Shown: one piece after another, positions 17,593-27,554 of the stretch
How positions within the stretch are numbered: the first letter of the stretch is position 1
Layout: each line of letters begins with the position of its first letter
NCBI RefSeq assembly: GCF_024585285.1
Contig: NZ_CP040755.1
Coordinates: 372,001-436,000 of the forward strand
Source: Colwellia sp. M166
Lineage (GTDB): Bacteria; Pseudomonadota; Gammaproteobacteria; Enterobacterales; Alteromonadaceae
DNA: 64,000 nucleotides
Direction: 5' to 3'
Program-made: the position numbers and the translations under genes
The notes under the pieces: generated by a model
The model's database searches: none
Seen by the model: only the letters and a program-made list of their open reading frames with translations
Told to the model about the DNA's origin: nothing

Positions 17593-19383
17593 TTGAAACA
17601 GCTGAATTACAGATATCAAATTCGACAAATCTACACATTTATTATTATTTTGATGTTCGTGAGCGCTTTTAAAGTTCAGTCAGCTCAAAATGACGAAAAA
17701 GCGGGTACAGCTATCACGATAAATGGTGTCGATGCGGCACTAAAAACCAATATCTTGAGAAACTTAAACAGCACTGACAATATCATTCCGTTGTCAGTGC
17801 TAGGCTTCCCTCAATCAGATAATTATATTCTGAGTAAAACTCGTAGTGCACTACAAGCCTTGGGTTATTATCAGCCGATATTAGCATTATCAGATGAGCT
17901 ACAAAGTGATAAAAATACCAAAATATTGACAATCGATTTAAAAGCACCAGTACGTTGGAATAAGGTTGATATTAGCCTCAATTGTCAGAATGAATTGAGT
18001 GAATTATCACAACTCGTTGCGAAACATCCTTTTAGTCAAGGGAAAGTTGTCAATCACGGTGATTACAGCCAGTTTAAGTCTACATTACAGCGCCAAGCAC
18101 AAGAATTAGGTTTACTAAATGCTAGCTTCAGTCGCAGTGTACTTAACGTTGATGTTACACAACTTGTTGCCAATGTTGCTTGGACTTTTGATTGTGGTAC
18201 TCGCTACACAATTAACAAGGTAAATATTGATGGTACCGAGCTATCACATGATTTAGTCAATAGTTACTCAAACATACGTTCAGGACAAAATTATAATCAA
18301 CGCGATATTATCTCGAGCCAACAAGCACTTAATCGTTCTGGTTTTTTTAAATCAGTGGTTGTTGAACAAGCCATCGATCATACTACTGAAACTGTAGATA
18401 TTAGTCTTTCTATAGCGGACACCGAAAAATATGAGTTAAAAACATTGTTGGGTTATGGCACCGACAGTGGTGGTAAATTAGGTGTTAGTTGGAAAAATAG
18501 ACGGGTAAATGACAAAGCACACCAATACATAGCTGCCTTAGATTTAAATGAAGTAAAATTAGACCGAGCAGATATCCATGCCACCTTTCAGTACCAAATA
18601 CCGTTAGAAAAAGCCTCTAGTCAGTGGATAAACCTGATCAGTTATCAGATTAAAAATGAAGAAATTGGCCGCAGTGAAATTTTCACTTTTGAGTCGATGT
18701 TAGCTAATAAAATTAATGATCATTGGACTAGCCAATGGTCCATTGTTATGGCACAAGAGCAGTTACAATCCGACGCTGATGTCAGTAGTAGCCTTGAGTA
18801 TATTGTGCCGTCATGGCAACTGAATTATTACAGTGTTACCGATCCTTTTTCGGCTAAGCAAGGCTGGCGTTGGCAAAGTGTCTTTCGTTTTAGTGGCGAG
18901 CAGTTGAGTGATCCCAACATTACCTTTTTACAAACGGATCAACGGATAAAGCGTATCTGGTCAATCAATGATGATTGGCGCTTATTATTGCGAGCACGTG
19001 TAGGTACTACCTGGATGGATACCGATGATTTTAATCGCTCTATGCCATCCAATTATCGTTTTTTTGCCGGTGGTGATGTCTCAGTTAGAGGTTATAAACA
19101 TCAAAGCTTGTCACCGATTGCAGATAGTGTTTTGCTCGGTGGTAAGCACCTCTTAGCCTCGAGTATTGAAGTCGACTACTTATTTAAGGAAGACTTTCGT
19201 TGGGCAATATTTACTGATCAAGGTAATGCTTTTAATAACTGGCGGGATTGGAAATTACAGAAATCAGTCGGTACAGGTTTGCGATGGGTAACACCGGTTG
19301 GCGCTATTCGTTTTGATGTTGCAAAAGCCCTTGATGGCAATAAAGATTGGCGTGTTCATATCACTATAGGACCAGATTTATGA
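17593..19383 (+). CDS. tamA: autotransporter assembly factor TamA
   Basis: The protein has 596 residues with a likely TTG start; the first in-frame ATG would cut into the signal peptide (IYTFIIILMFVSAFKVQSAQ). Three POTRA domains (about 40-280) precede an Omp85 16-strand barrel containing the family motif FFAGGDVSVRGYKHQSL. It sits in the outer membrane and works with TamB in outer-membrane protein insertion and lipid transport. The TGA stop overlaps the tamB ATG (ATGA). Confidence 0.93.
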   Translation: MKQLNYRYQIRQIYTFIIILMFVSAFKVQSAQNDEKAGTAITINGVDAALKTNILRNLNSTDNIIPLSVLGFPQSDNYILSKTRSALQALGYYQPILALSDELQSDKNTKILTIDLKAPVRWNKVDISLNCQNELSELSQLVAKHPFSQGKVVNHGDYSQFKSTLQRQAQELGLLNASFSRSVLNVDVTQLVANVAWTFDCGTRYTINKVNIDGTELSHDLVNSYSNIRSGQNYNQRDIISSQQALNRSGFFKSVVVEQAIDHTTETVDISLSIADTEKYELKTLLGYGTDSGGKLGVSWKNRRVNDKAHQYIAALDLNEVKLDRADIHATFQYQIPLEKASSQWINLISYQIKNEEIGRSEIFTFESMLANKINDHWTSQWSIVMAQEQLQSDADVSSSLEYIVPSWQLNYYSVTDPFSAKQGWRWQSVFRFSGEQLSDPNITFLQTDQRIKRIWSINDDWRLLLRARVGTTWMDTDDFNRSMPSNYRFFAGGDVSVRGYKHQSLSPIADSVLLGGKHLLASSIEVDYLFKEDFRWAIFTDQGNAFNNWRDWKLQKSVGTGLRWVTPVGAIRFDVAKALDGNKDWRVHITIGPDL

Positions 19384-22300
19384 CGCGAGTGAATAAAAGC
19401 ATGCTGCTTAAGGAGACGAGTTTAATTGTTACCGTGTTAATGGCTATCATATTGCTAATGTTGTCTTGGCTTTATAGCTCTGAATCTGGCTTGCAATGGT
19501 TAATGGCACGACTGACCCCATTTCAACCAGTAGAGCTAACTATTGGCAAAGTCAGTGGTACAATAGAGTCGGGTATTCACTTAGCTGATTTATCTTGGCA
19601 ACAAGATCAGCAAGAAGTAAAAGCAACAGCGCTGGAAATCAACTGCCAATGGTGGCATTTAATTGATGGTTTAATCTCGTGTCAAAGCCTAGCGTTGGAT
19701 ACGTTAACGGTGTCGAGTAGCGATGATACAGCAAGTCAGCCTAAGGATAATAGTTGGCCTGAACTGGGTACGGTCAAACTGCCTATTGCCGTTAAGGTTA
19801 AAAAAATTAATGTCGCTAATCTACAGTATAACCAGTTATCGTCTACGGCTAACATCCAGCATCATGTTAGCGAATTGAGCGTCAAAAAATTAGCCTTGGT
19901 TGGTAGCAAAGTCAGTGTCGCTAGCTTAGCCTTGACCTTTGATGAACATGATATTAAAGCGTCTGGCTATATTGATATGCGTAAGCGCTGGCAACATCTA
20001 CTTGACCTTAACGTGTTAGGAGCAAAGCTTTCTGCCCATGCCAAGTCCAAAGGTAGCATCAACGAAGGCTCACAATTAACGTTACAGCTGCAATCGCCTA
20101 ATCAACTGACATTGACAACTGACTGGTTTTTGCAACGAGGACTGTTTTTAGAACGTGGTTTATTAATTGCTGCCAAGCAGCAAGTGGATTTAGGCACAGA
20201 GTCGGTTTTTCTAAAACAGGCTAAAGCAACCTTTGCGCTTAATTGGCCGAGATTGACCTCCAATATACAAGCGCAAGCAACGTGGCAGGCGTTTGAAGAT
20301 ATTCAATTAGACATTAACACTGAGCTTGCGAATGTGCTGGATTGGCAAGCTCATATCGAAAGTTCATTACAGTTAAAAAGTACTTTAAATGAACAAGCGA
20401 TAACGGCTGCTTTGCCGCAAGGTTTACCTACTACGACTAATAAAACCGAACATATCACCTCAGCTTGGCCAGTATTAGCAGACCTAGATATGGCCATTAA
20501 TCAAGGTGTTTTCACCCTGATCAGTAACGAGATAAAATTAGGTGAGCTAACGGCTGAAGTGCAAGGTGAGTTTGATGTAAATGAGCCTACAACAGAAAGT
20601 TTGTTATTAAAAGGGCAGATTAATGGTGATAAATTAATACTCAGTGACAGCGTTAAGTTTAAGGATGTTAATGTTAATTGGCTGATAAAAAAACAACAAG
20701 CGCAATGGCTGGTTATCAGCAAAGGCAATATAGCGGAATTGGCTTTATCAGATTTTAGTGGTAAGAAATTACACTGGGCGCTAGATTTTAATGAACGCTG
20801 GCAGGCTGATATTATGGCCGACTCGCTTAATGTTAATGATGTTGAAGTGGCATTAGCATCATTAAAAGTTACCGGTCTGCCGACAAAGCATCAAGCAATA
20901 GTTAAGGCTAAAATTGGTAATAGTACCGCGATCAATTTAACTTTTGATGGTCAATTGCGTTCTCCAGGACAGGAACCGTTCACGCTTAATAGTGATTTAA
21001 TGTCGGCTATCTGGCAGATTAATCAGTTAGCTTTTAGCGCGAAAACACAACAACAAACTTTAGCGTTAATGGCCGAACAATTGCAACTTAGCAAAACACA
21101 GCAGACGATCAATAATTTATGTCTAACGGGGCATGGTAGTTTATGTGTTAATGGTGAAAATAAAAATGGCCAATGGGGAGTAAATGTAACTTTTGAGCAA
21201 TGGTCAATATTACCAACCGTAGAAAATATAAGAGCTTGGTTGCCAAGCTTTTCTGAGCAATACCCACAACAAATAGCGGGTACATTAACCGGTAAGCTAA
21301 GTGCATTGGGTCAGGCGGAACAACTGCAAACTGTCAGTGCAAATTTATCGATACCTCGCTTTAAATGGCAAGCCGCTGATGTTCAAGTGCAGGGTGAAAA
21401 CTTTACGCTTAATAGCGAGCAACAAGAGCAAACCTTTGTCATAACAACACAATGGGACAGTATTAACACTAGTGTGCAATCACCTGAATTCACATCAGAA
21501 ATTATCATGCCTATGGGGGAAGTTCTACTCTCATATAGCGTGGATAAAAAAATAGCTTTCAATCTACACCAAACCGATACTGTTGTTGATATCGCGACTG
21601 AACCGAGCTCAGATAATAAGAAGAGTTTTCAACGTTTATTGACCATTCCATCAGTATCACTTGCGGGTCAATGGCAACAGGATAAAATAAGCACTGACTT
21701 GACGATACTATTACCGATAAAAGATAAAATAACAGCACAATTATCCAGTGCTTGGCCGCTAACGGATAACGCTAAGATTTCTGGTGAGCTATGGTTGAAT
21801 TTACAGCAATTTGATTGGCTGAAAAAATGGCAAAAGCGTATCGATAAAATTGACATGGGCTTAGTACAAGACTTTACCTTAGCTGGCACATGGCGACAGC
21901 CACAGTTTGAAGGTAACGGCGCGCTAGACATTGAGCATTTAGCTATTGATGAATATGGCTTAGATATTCGTAACAGTAAAATTAAATTAACCAGCCATCA
22001 AGACCGTATTGAACTTTTAGGTAAATTACAAAACCCGCAAGGTGAACTCAGTATTACAGGACAAGCTAAGCTTTCTGCCCCGATAACAGCAGATTTAACT
22101 ATTGAAGGCCAGCAAGTGACGTTGGTTAATAATAATGATAATAAACTGATTGTTTCGCCAAGTTTACAAGCAAACTATCAAGATAGACATCTCAAGGTTG
22201 ATGGCAATGTACTGGTTGATCAAGCGGATATAAAGATAGCCTCTTTACCTAAATCGGCGGTGAGTGTATCCCCAGATCAAGTGATCGTCGGTGGGCAAGA

Positions 22301-23117
22301 TATAAAGCTGAATGATTCACTATTGGATTACAATGTATCACTGACGATTACCGCAGGAGATAACGTCAAGATCAGTGGTTTTGGCTTATCAAGTGAAATA
22401 CAAGGAAGCTTAGCCTCAAGTGTCATTTCTGGTCAACAATTAAGCCTTAATGGCCGATTAGAATTAAAAAATGGTCAATTTCAGGCATATAAACAAACCC
22501 TGACCATTGAACAAGGGCAATTAATGTTTCTTGGCGCGCCAGAAAACCCTAGTATTCAATTTCGAGCCGTTCGTGTTGTTGATGATATCAAGGTCGGTAT
22601 TATTGCTGATGGTACTATACACAGTCCTCGTCTCACTTTATTCTCTGAGCCGGTAATGGCTGATGAAAATATATTATCCTTATTGATCACTGGCCGTAAT
22701 TTAGACTCATTGACTAAGCAAGAGGGCAATGCATTAACCAGTGCCGCAATTAGTTTAGGCGTTGATAGTGCTAATAAGTTAGTGCAAAAAATAGGTGAGC
22801 AGTTGGGCCTAAAAGACGTAGCGTTTACCAGTAAAAACGGCACTAATGGTAATAGCACGCGTGTAGATATAGCGGCAAAAATAAATGAACGATTAAATGT
22901 TGGCTACGGTACAAGTATTGATTCTGATAACAGCCTACAAGCCGGCTGGGTTATTGAATATAAGCTATCACCTAATATATCATTTGAAGCCACGAGCGGT
23001 GAAGAGATAAGTGCCAATATCAATTATAAAAAACAGTATTCACCGAGTAAAAACAACACTAAAGACAGTGATAAAACAGATGATAAAGAAAGTGATAACA
23101 GCGAAGACAAAAAATAA
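19380..23117 (+). CDS. tamB: translocation and assembly module subunit TamB
   Basis: The protein has 1245 residues, starting at ATG 19380 within the tamA stop. One N-terminal inner-membrane anchor (SLIVTVLMAIILLMLSWLY, about 12-30) is followed by a very long beta-taco periplasmic region and the C-terminal DUF490 domain (from about 900; NGRLELKNGQFQAYKQTLTIEQGQLMFLG). It ends in a charged Lys/Asp/Ser tail. TamB spans the periplasm as an AsmA-like lipid conduit paired with TamA. Length and coupling are standard. Confidence 0.95.
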   Translation: MTRVNKSMLLKETSLIVTVLMAIILLMLSWLYSSESGLQWLMARLTPFQPVELTIGKVSGTIESGIHLADLSWQQDQQEVKATALEINCQWWHLIDGLISCQSLALDTLTVSSSDDTASQPKDNSWPELGTVKLPIAVKVKKINVANLQYNQLSSTANIQHHVSELSVKKLALVGSKVSVASLALTFDEHDIKASGYIDMRKRWQHLLDLNVLGAKLSAHAKSKGSINEGSQLTLQLQSPNQLTLTTDWFLQRGLFLERGLLIAAKQQVDLGTESVFLKQAKATFALNWPRLTSNIQAQATWQAFEDIQLDINTELANVLDWQAHIESSLQLKSTLNEQAITAALPQGLPTTTNKTEHITSAWPVLADLDMAINQGVFTLISNEIKLGELTAEVQGEFDVNEPTTESLLLKGQINGDKLILSDSVKFKDVNVNWLIKKQQAQWLVISKGNIAELALSDFSGKKLHWALDFNERWQADIMADSLNVNDVEVALASLKVTGLPTKHQAIVKAKIGNSTAINLTFDGQLRSPGQEPFTLNSDLMSAIWQINQLAFSAKTQQQTLALMAEQLQLSKTQQTINNLCLTGHGSLCVNGENKNGQWGVNVTFEQWSILPTVENIRAWLPSFSEQYPQQIAGTLTGKLSALGQAEQLQTVSANLSIPRFKWQAADVQVQGENFTLNSEQQEQTFVITTQWDSINTSVQSPEFTSEIIMPMGEVLLSYSVDKKIAFNLHQTDTVVDIATEPSSDNKKSFQRLLTIPSVSLAGQWQQDKISTDLTILLPIKDKITAQLSSAWPLTDNAKISGELWLNLQQFDWLKKWQKRIDKIDMGLVQDFTLAGTWRQPQFEGNGALDIEHLAIDEYGLDIRNSKIKLTSHQDRIELLGKLQNPQGELSITGQAKLSAPITADLTIEGQQVTLVNNNDNKLIVSPSLQANYQDRHLKVDGNVLVDQADIKIASLPKSAVSVSPDQVIVGGQDIKLNDSLLDYNVSLTITAGDNVKISGFGLSSEIQGSLASSVISGQQLSLNGRLELKNGQFQAYKQTLTIEQGQLMFLGAPENPSIQFRAVRVVDDIKVGIIADGTIHSPRLTLFSEPVMADENILSLLITGRNLDSLTKQEGNALTSAAISLGVDSANKLVQKIGEQLGLKDVAFTSKNGTNGNSTRVDIAAKINERLNVGYGTSIDSDNSLQAGWVIEYKLSPNISFEATSGEEISANINYKKQYSPSKNNTKDSDKTDDKESDNSEDKK

Positions 23118-23340
23118 CTGTAATGTCACTGAGCTCGGAATAAGTTATAGCGCTCTAGCATAAAATTTCAGTATAATTTTTATCTTTATTAGTGTTATGT
23201 GTATGGTCTTAGCTATTGAGTTTTTATTTTTCGCCATTTATTTGTTAATTATTCGTTGTTTAGATTGTTGTTAATGTAGCGGTTAACGGCTAAACCTGAT
23301 GTTAAACCAAATTATAAACTACAAGTAACAGAGTATATTT

Positions 23341-23805
23341 ATGGCAGATGAGTCCAGCAAACCAGCATTTATAAAGCCTTTAGCTATATCGAAACGTCAT
23401 CCATTACTCAATTGGTTATTAGCGATACTGCTAATGGTGTCAGGCCTTTATTTATCAGTTATAGAGTTTGCCGGTATTGAATGGCTTTCTCGTAGTGGCT
23501 GTCTAATTGTCGTCCTAGGTGTGTGGTCAAGCTTGGGTGGCATAATACAAGAGAGACTGTTAATTAGCCGACTTAATTTTCAACACCGTATCAATATTGC
23601 TCGTACGAAAAGAAAACTACGGCTTTTAAGGGTAACAGAAGCGCATAGAGACAGTGAGTTACAATTAATAGCTGATGATTTTGACGATAAAACTGAAAGC
23701 ATTTTACAAGCGGTTCGATTACAGCTTGGTATACTTGAAGTTTCGTTGCTTATTACCGGTACCTTATTATGGGGTTTTGGTGATTTATTTTTTAAGTTAG
23801 CTTAG
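23341..23805 (+). CDS. hypothetical two- to three-helix membrane protein
   Basis: The protein has 154 residues and is not recognised. Hydrophobic segments are at about 24-43 (LLNWLLAILLMVSGLYLSVI), 49-68 (LSRSGCLIVVLGVWSSLGGI) and 130-150 (LGILEVSLLITGTLLWGFGDLFF). A basic, coiled middle (INIARTKRKLRLLRVTEAHRDSE) is probably cytosolic. It has its own upstream region after tamB. No functional motif is visible. Confidence 0.75.
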   Translation: MADESSKPAFIKPLAISKRHPLLNWLLAILLMVSGLYLSVIEFAGIEWLSRSGCLIVVLGVWSSLGGIIQERLLISRLNFQHRINIARTKRKLRLLRVTEAHRDSELQLIADDFDDKTESILQAVRLQLGILEVSLLITGTLLWGFGDLFFKLA

Positions 23806-23838
23806 AGACGTTGTACTTCACTTTTTCGCTCTGCTGCA

Positions 23839-24140
23839 TAATACCAATTTGATTAAATTTCTTCCCAATTCAGAGCGCTTCTCGATGTTAGTGGATATTG
23901 AGAAAACTCCCAGAGCTCGAGTTTAAAAGGTTTACCTGCTGCGTTATTGATTTTGACAAGGTGCTCACAGGGATGTGAGTCATTAGAACAACGCAGGAGC
24001 AGTTGTCGAGAATAACCATTATCTTCAATCAATGCCTCGCCTGCATGTAGGTACTTAGGTTCAGTCTGGAACTATGAACCTGTGCCGCTAAGCCTTTAAA
24101 TTCTCGCTGAGTGCGAAAGAACTTAATCAATTTGGTATTA
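23839..24140. mobile_element. MITE-like element, about 302 bp, TAATACCAA termini
   Basis: The ends are imperfect terminal inverted repeats of about 26 bp: TAATACCAATTTGATTAAAT on the left, and the right end read inward is TAATACCAAATTGATTAAGT. TA at both outer edges may be target duplication. There is no ORF. Internal inverted pieces (CTGCTGCGTT with AACGCAGGAG, and AGGTTCA with TGAACCT) predict strong folding. Shorter relatives lie at 7385, 16206 and 47045. It is non-autonomous, and the transposase family is not identified. Confidence 0.7.
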
Positions 24141-24216
24141 CTCCTCTTATGATTATAATTGGCGCGAAGAAACTGTTATCTATCAGACATCCTTGATGAG
24201 TTAAGCGCTAATCACG

Positions 24217-25056
24217 CTAAGGGGTCTTAAGCAAAACAAGATCAGCGTTTTGATGTGTTATCAGTGCTGATATTGTCGAACCATTGAGCCACTTATCAAA
24301 CACGCTGTGTTCTCTGCAGCCAAGCGCGATCAAATCTATTTTATTATCATCAACGTATGTTAATAAAGCATGCTCCGGTGTACCACGGGTAAAATTTATC
24401 ATATCTCTGGGACATTTTACTTTTTTAGCAAAACCATACACTTGTTCTTTATGTAATGTTTCAATTTGCTTTTCATATTCAATGGCTAATGGCGGAATGT
24501 GGATAACATGCAATAAAAATGGCTCTTTTTTCTCACTAACAGAGCACCACTGACGGATAAAATTAAATACTTGAACATCCGATTTATTTTCACTGTCATC
24601 TTCATGAAACGGGTCGATTGCCCCGATAGCTTTACCATCAGCTAACCACTTCTGCTGACTTAAGATAAATAGCGTGTGCTTATTGTGGCTAATGTATTGA
24701 TGATCTGCTGAGGTTAGTCCAGACGTTGATCTGATGATGACTCTAGGATCTTCAGTTTCAGCATTATCATTGACATTTTTCGACCAGTATTTATCTTGAC
24801 AGATTTCTACCTTACTTGCAGGAAAGTGCTTGTTGATTTTAGATTTTACTTGTGCAATTTTATCTGCGTGGTTTGCTTGTAAGCTGTTTGAAATATCGGC
24901 TAGTTCATGAGAAAAATAGTAACGGTCAAAGAAACGTTGATGATGATGTAAATACCAGACAATATTTGCTGACAGGCGCTTTTGTAACAAGCTTACTTTG
25001 GTGAAAGTCGCATGAGTGACTTCTAAATCTGACATAACTATGTGTAAGGTTGTCAT
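24217..25056 (-). CDS. universal stress protein family, tandem Usp
   Basis: The protein has 279 residues, sized for two Usp domains like UspE. The N-terminal half is divergent. The C-terminal half ends DLIALGCREHSVFDKWLNGSTISALITHQNADLVLLKTP, which matches the UspA nucleotide-binding end (G-x9-G-S/T) in altered form. These proteins are cytosolic stress factors and may bind ATP. It is a single gene beside the MITE. Confidence 0.78.
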   Translation of the reverse strand: MTTLHIVMSDLEVTHATFTKVSLLQKRLSANIVWYLHHHQRFFDRYYFSHELADISNSLQANHADKIAQVKSKINKHFPASKVEICQDKYWSKNVNDNAETEDPRVIIRSTSGLTSADHQYISHNKHTLFILSQQKWLADGKAIGAIDPFHEDDSENKSDVQVFNFIRQWCSVSEKKEPFLLHVIHIPPLAIEYEKQIETLHKEQVYGFAKKVKCPRDMINFTRGTPEHALLTYVDDNKIDLIALGCREHSVFDKWLNGSTISALITHQNADLVLLKTP

Positions 25057-25301
25057 GAAACATCCCCTTGGATGATTAATCTTTAAACAGGTAAAGCTAA
25101 AGTAACAAGCTACAGAGACAAGGCACAGTAAGTTGCTTTATTTGGCTGTATACATAGGGCTTTTAAGATAGCATAATCTAGCAATATAAAAAGCTATTGT
25201 TAGTTGAAAAACAAGCCAATTCCTTCAAGCTTATGCTGACTAATAATGATTTTGTTACTTAATTGCCTAACATTGCGTTGAACTTAAAAAGAGATTAAAA
25301 A

Positions 25302-26090
25302 ATGGCTGATAATGCCTGGTGGGGAGTGTTTACTTTTGAGCTTCAACAACAACGTTGTTGGCGAATAGGTGAGCGCGCTATTATTCTTAAACGTTTAGAA
25401 AATGAATGGAATAGCTGGAATTTAGAAACGCCTAATGAGAACAATGATGCTATTATTGTCGATGATATCGAACAATACTCGGCACTTGATGAGGCAAAGT
25501 TTGGTCGCTATTTACAGCAGTATACTGCTGATAAAGTGCAAGTGTTACCGTTACTTGCTGATCGCTCGGTCGTTGCGCGGCCCGATACTCCCTTAACACT
25601 ACTTGCTGGCGAAAAATCGCGGCTATACGTGAGTACGCCTATTTGGTTTTCGGCGCAATTATTACCGAAAGGTGAGCGTTTACTTGATTTACCTTTTTGG
25701 CGCCCATCAGACTCTTGGTTTGGTCCTTCAACACGGGTAGGGCAAATCTGTTATGCCAAATATACCGCTGCTCGTATTCAATTAAATAATATTGAAAAAC
25801 GTCCGCACCGTGCCATTACGCCTATTACTGTCATCAATAACCATGATAAGCCTTTAACGATAGAGCGTATTAATGTCCCTGTGACGTTGTTGCACTTATT
25901 TGCTGATGCTGAACATCAACTTTGGACGACAGAAATATCAGTACATAGAGAACGTGATAGCGATAATGTTGAATTGAATTTAGCTAAACATGCCCCAGCT
26001 GAAGCGTTAGCTGCGGTGTTAATTAACAGCCCAAGAACTAATACCGAACATGGCAGGCTCATTCGCAGTATTAGTAGTTTATTTGCATAG
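25302..26090 (+). CDS. DUF432 family protein
   Basis: The protein has 262 residues and is soluble. It begins WWGVFTFELQQQRCWRIGERAIILKRLENEW, which fits my recollection of DUF432. DUF432 genes often adjoin mscS-type channels, as here: the mscS start lies 14 bp downstream. A regulatory or accessory role for the channel is inferred only from this pairing. Confidence 0.7.
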   Translation: MADNAWWGVFTFELQQQRCWRIGERAIILKRLENEWNSWNLETPNENNDAIIVDDIEQYSALDEAKFGRYLQQYTADKVQVLPLLADRSVVARPDTPLTLLAGEKSRLYVSTPIWFSAQLLPKGERLLDLPFWRPSDSWFGPSTRVGQICYAKYTAARIQLNNIEKRPHRAITPITVINNHDKPLTIERINVPVTLLHLFADAEHQLWTTEISVHRERDSDNVELNLAKHAPAEALAAVLINSPRTNTEHGRLIRSISSLFA

Positions 26091-26103
26091 AAAGAGAGCG
26101 ACT

Positions 26104-26961
26104 GTGACAGAATTTATTGCGTTTATTGACCTACTTAAAGCTTCACATTTATATGCTTTGATCCAAGCGACTTTGTTATTCATTATCGGCTTTATCATCG
26201 CTCGTTTGCTCAGCAGCGCCATCGTTAATCTGGTTAAACATAAAATGACTGCGCACGGGCAGTTATTTTTAAAAAGAACTATTTTTTACGGTATTTTAAT
26301 CTTAGTTTCCATTTCAGCATTAGATAATATTGGTATCGATTTAAGCATTCTGGTTGGTGCGGCAGGAATTTTTACTGTTGCATTAGGTTTTGCTTCACAA
26401 ACTTCGGCATCAAATTTAATTAGTGGTTTGTTTTTAATGATTGAGCGGCCATTTTCTATCACCGATGTCATTCGAGTGAACGATATTACCGGTGAAGTGA
26501 TTTCTATAGATTTACTGTCAGTTAAATTACGCACTTTTGATAATTTGTTTGTCCGTATTCCGAATGAAAGCATGATAAAAAGTGCAGTAACCACCTTAAC
26601 TAAATATCCGATCCGACGGGCAGATTTAAAAATAGGGATTGCTTATAAAGAAGATATTGAACAAGTGCGCAGTATATTGATGGCTATTGCCACGAAAAAT
26701 TTGATTTGCTTAGAAGAGCCAGCCCCGATATTCATTTTAACGGGCTTTGGCAGCTCGTCGGTGGATATTCAATTTTCGGTCTGGTCAAGACGGGAAAACT
26801 TTCTTGCCATGAAAAATGAAATGTATATGGAGATAAAGAAAACCTTTGACCAACAAGGTATAGAAATTCCATTCCCTCATGTCAGCTTATATGCCGGTTC
26901 AGCAACTACGCCATTTCCAATGTCATCAGTGCCGAATAAAGCAGAGCAAAGCGATAAATAA
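26104..26961 (+). CDS. MscS-type mechanosensitive channel
   Basis: The protein has 285 residues from GTG 26104, with AGAGAG just upstream; an in-frame ATG at 26050 would overlap the DUF432 gene by 41 bp and add an unlikely leader. Membrane helices lie at about 18-40, 60-80 and 85-110. The pore helix region reads VGAAGIFTVALGFASQTSASNLISGLFL. The beta domain (IERPFSITDVIRVNDITGEV) and C-terminal domain follow. It releases solutes on hypo-osmotic shock. Confidence 0.9.
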   Translation: MTEFIAFIDLLKASHLYALIQATLLFIIGFIIARLLSSAIVNLVKHKMTAHGQLFLKRTIFYGILILVSISALDNIGIDLSILVGAAGIFTVALGFASQTSASNLISGLFLMIERPFSITDVIRVNDITGEVISIDLLSVKLRTFDNLFVRIPNESMIKSAVTTLTKYPIRRADLKIGIAYKEDIEQVRSILMAIATKNLICLEEPAPIFILTGFGSSSVDIQFSVWSRRENFLAMKNEMYMEIKKTFDQQGIEIPFPHVSLYAGSATTPFPMSSVPNKAEQSDK

Positions 26962-26986
26962 TGTTCATCCTACTAAAAGTAGTATT

Positions 26987-27025
26987 TATAGTTTAGTTAT
27001 ATAGTTTAGTTATATAGTTTAGTTA
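26987..27025 (+). repeat. three tandem copies of a 13-bp unit
   Basis: TATAGTTTAGTTA is repeated exactly three times and followed by a partial copy (AGTTAAG). It lies between the convergent mscS and globin genes. Confidence 0.85.
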
Positions 27026-27095
27026 AGTAGCTTCAGTGACGAGATAGCTTGATCGGAGCCTTAGTAAGGACGATGACAATATGCTGATTGTAGGC

Positions 27096-27554
27096 TTATA
27101 TTTTGATGATGTTTTTTCTCAGGGGTGCAAGTCGTGCTAATAACTTATTTTGCGTTGGGTAGGCAATACCAGAAGCATCCATAGCGGCAATAAATAACTC
27201 AACAAAATGATTGAACTGATTGGTATTTATTTGCATACCTCGATGAATATCTTGCATGCTATCACCGTTGTATTGGCATGGGCCATCTGAAATTTGGCAT
27301 AAAAATAGCGTTAGCTTTTTTCTAAAGTGTGAGACATTACTATCAGCAAAATGACTAAATATTATCTCATCTTGTCCAATAATATTAATTAAATTATCAA
27401 CAATTTTATCCAGTGCAGCTTGTTGTCCCATTTCAACATAAAGACTTTCTGTCGGCGCTGAATTGGTATTATTACCCAAAGCGGTGTTCGAAGTAGAACA
27501 AGCGATGCATGAAGCTAGAACCAGACACAGCAGAGAAAATTTTACTATATTCAT
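27096..27554 (-). CDS. truncated-hemoglobin-like lipoprotein
   Basis: The protein has 152 residues from ATG 27554, which overlaps the stop of the preceding gene (TAATG). The signal MNIVKFSLLCLVLASC contains the lipobox LASC with Cys16 lipidated. The body (about 40-150) is a group I truncated hemoglobin: LYVEMGQQAALDKIVDNLI, FSHFADSN, CQISDGPCQYNG and proximal His in DIHRGMQINTNQF. It probably binds heme in the cell envelope. The four-gene operon with a cupredoxin-like protein and a GGDEF/EAL protein hints at redox or NO/O2 signalling. Confidence 0.88.
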   Translation of the reverse strand: MNIVKFSLLCLVLASCIACSTSNTALGNNTNSAPTESLYVEMGQQAALDKIVDNLINIIGQDEIIFSHFADSNVSHFRKKLTLFLCQISDGPCQYNGDSMQDIHRGMQINTNQFNHFVELFIAAMDASGIAYPTQNKLLARLAPLRKNIIKI

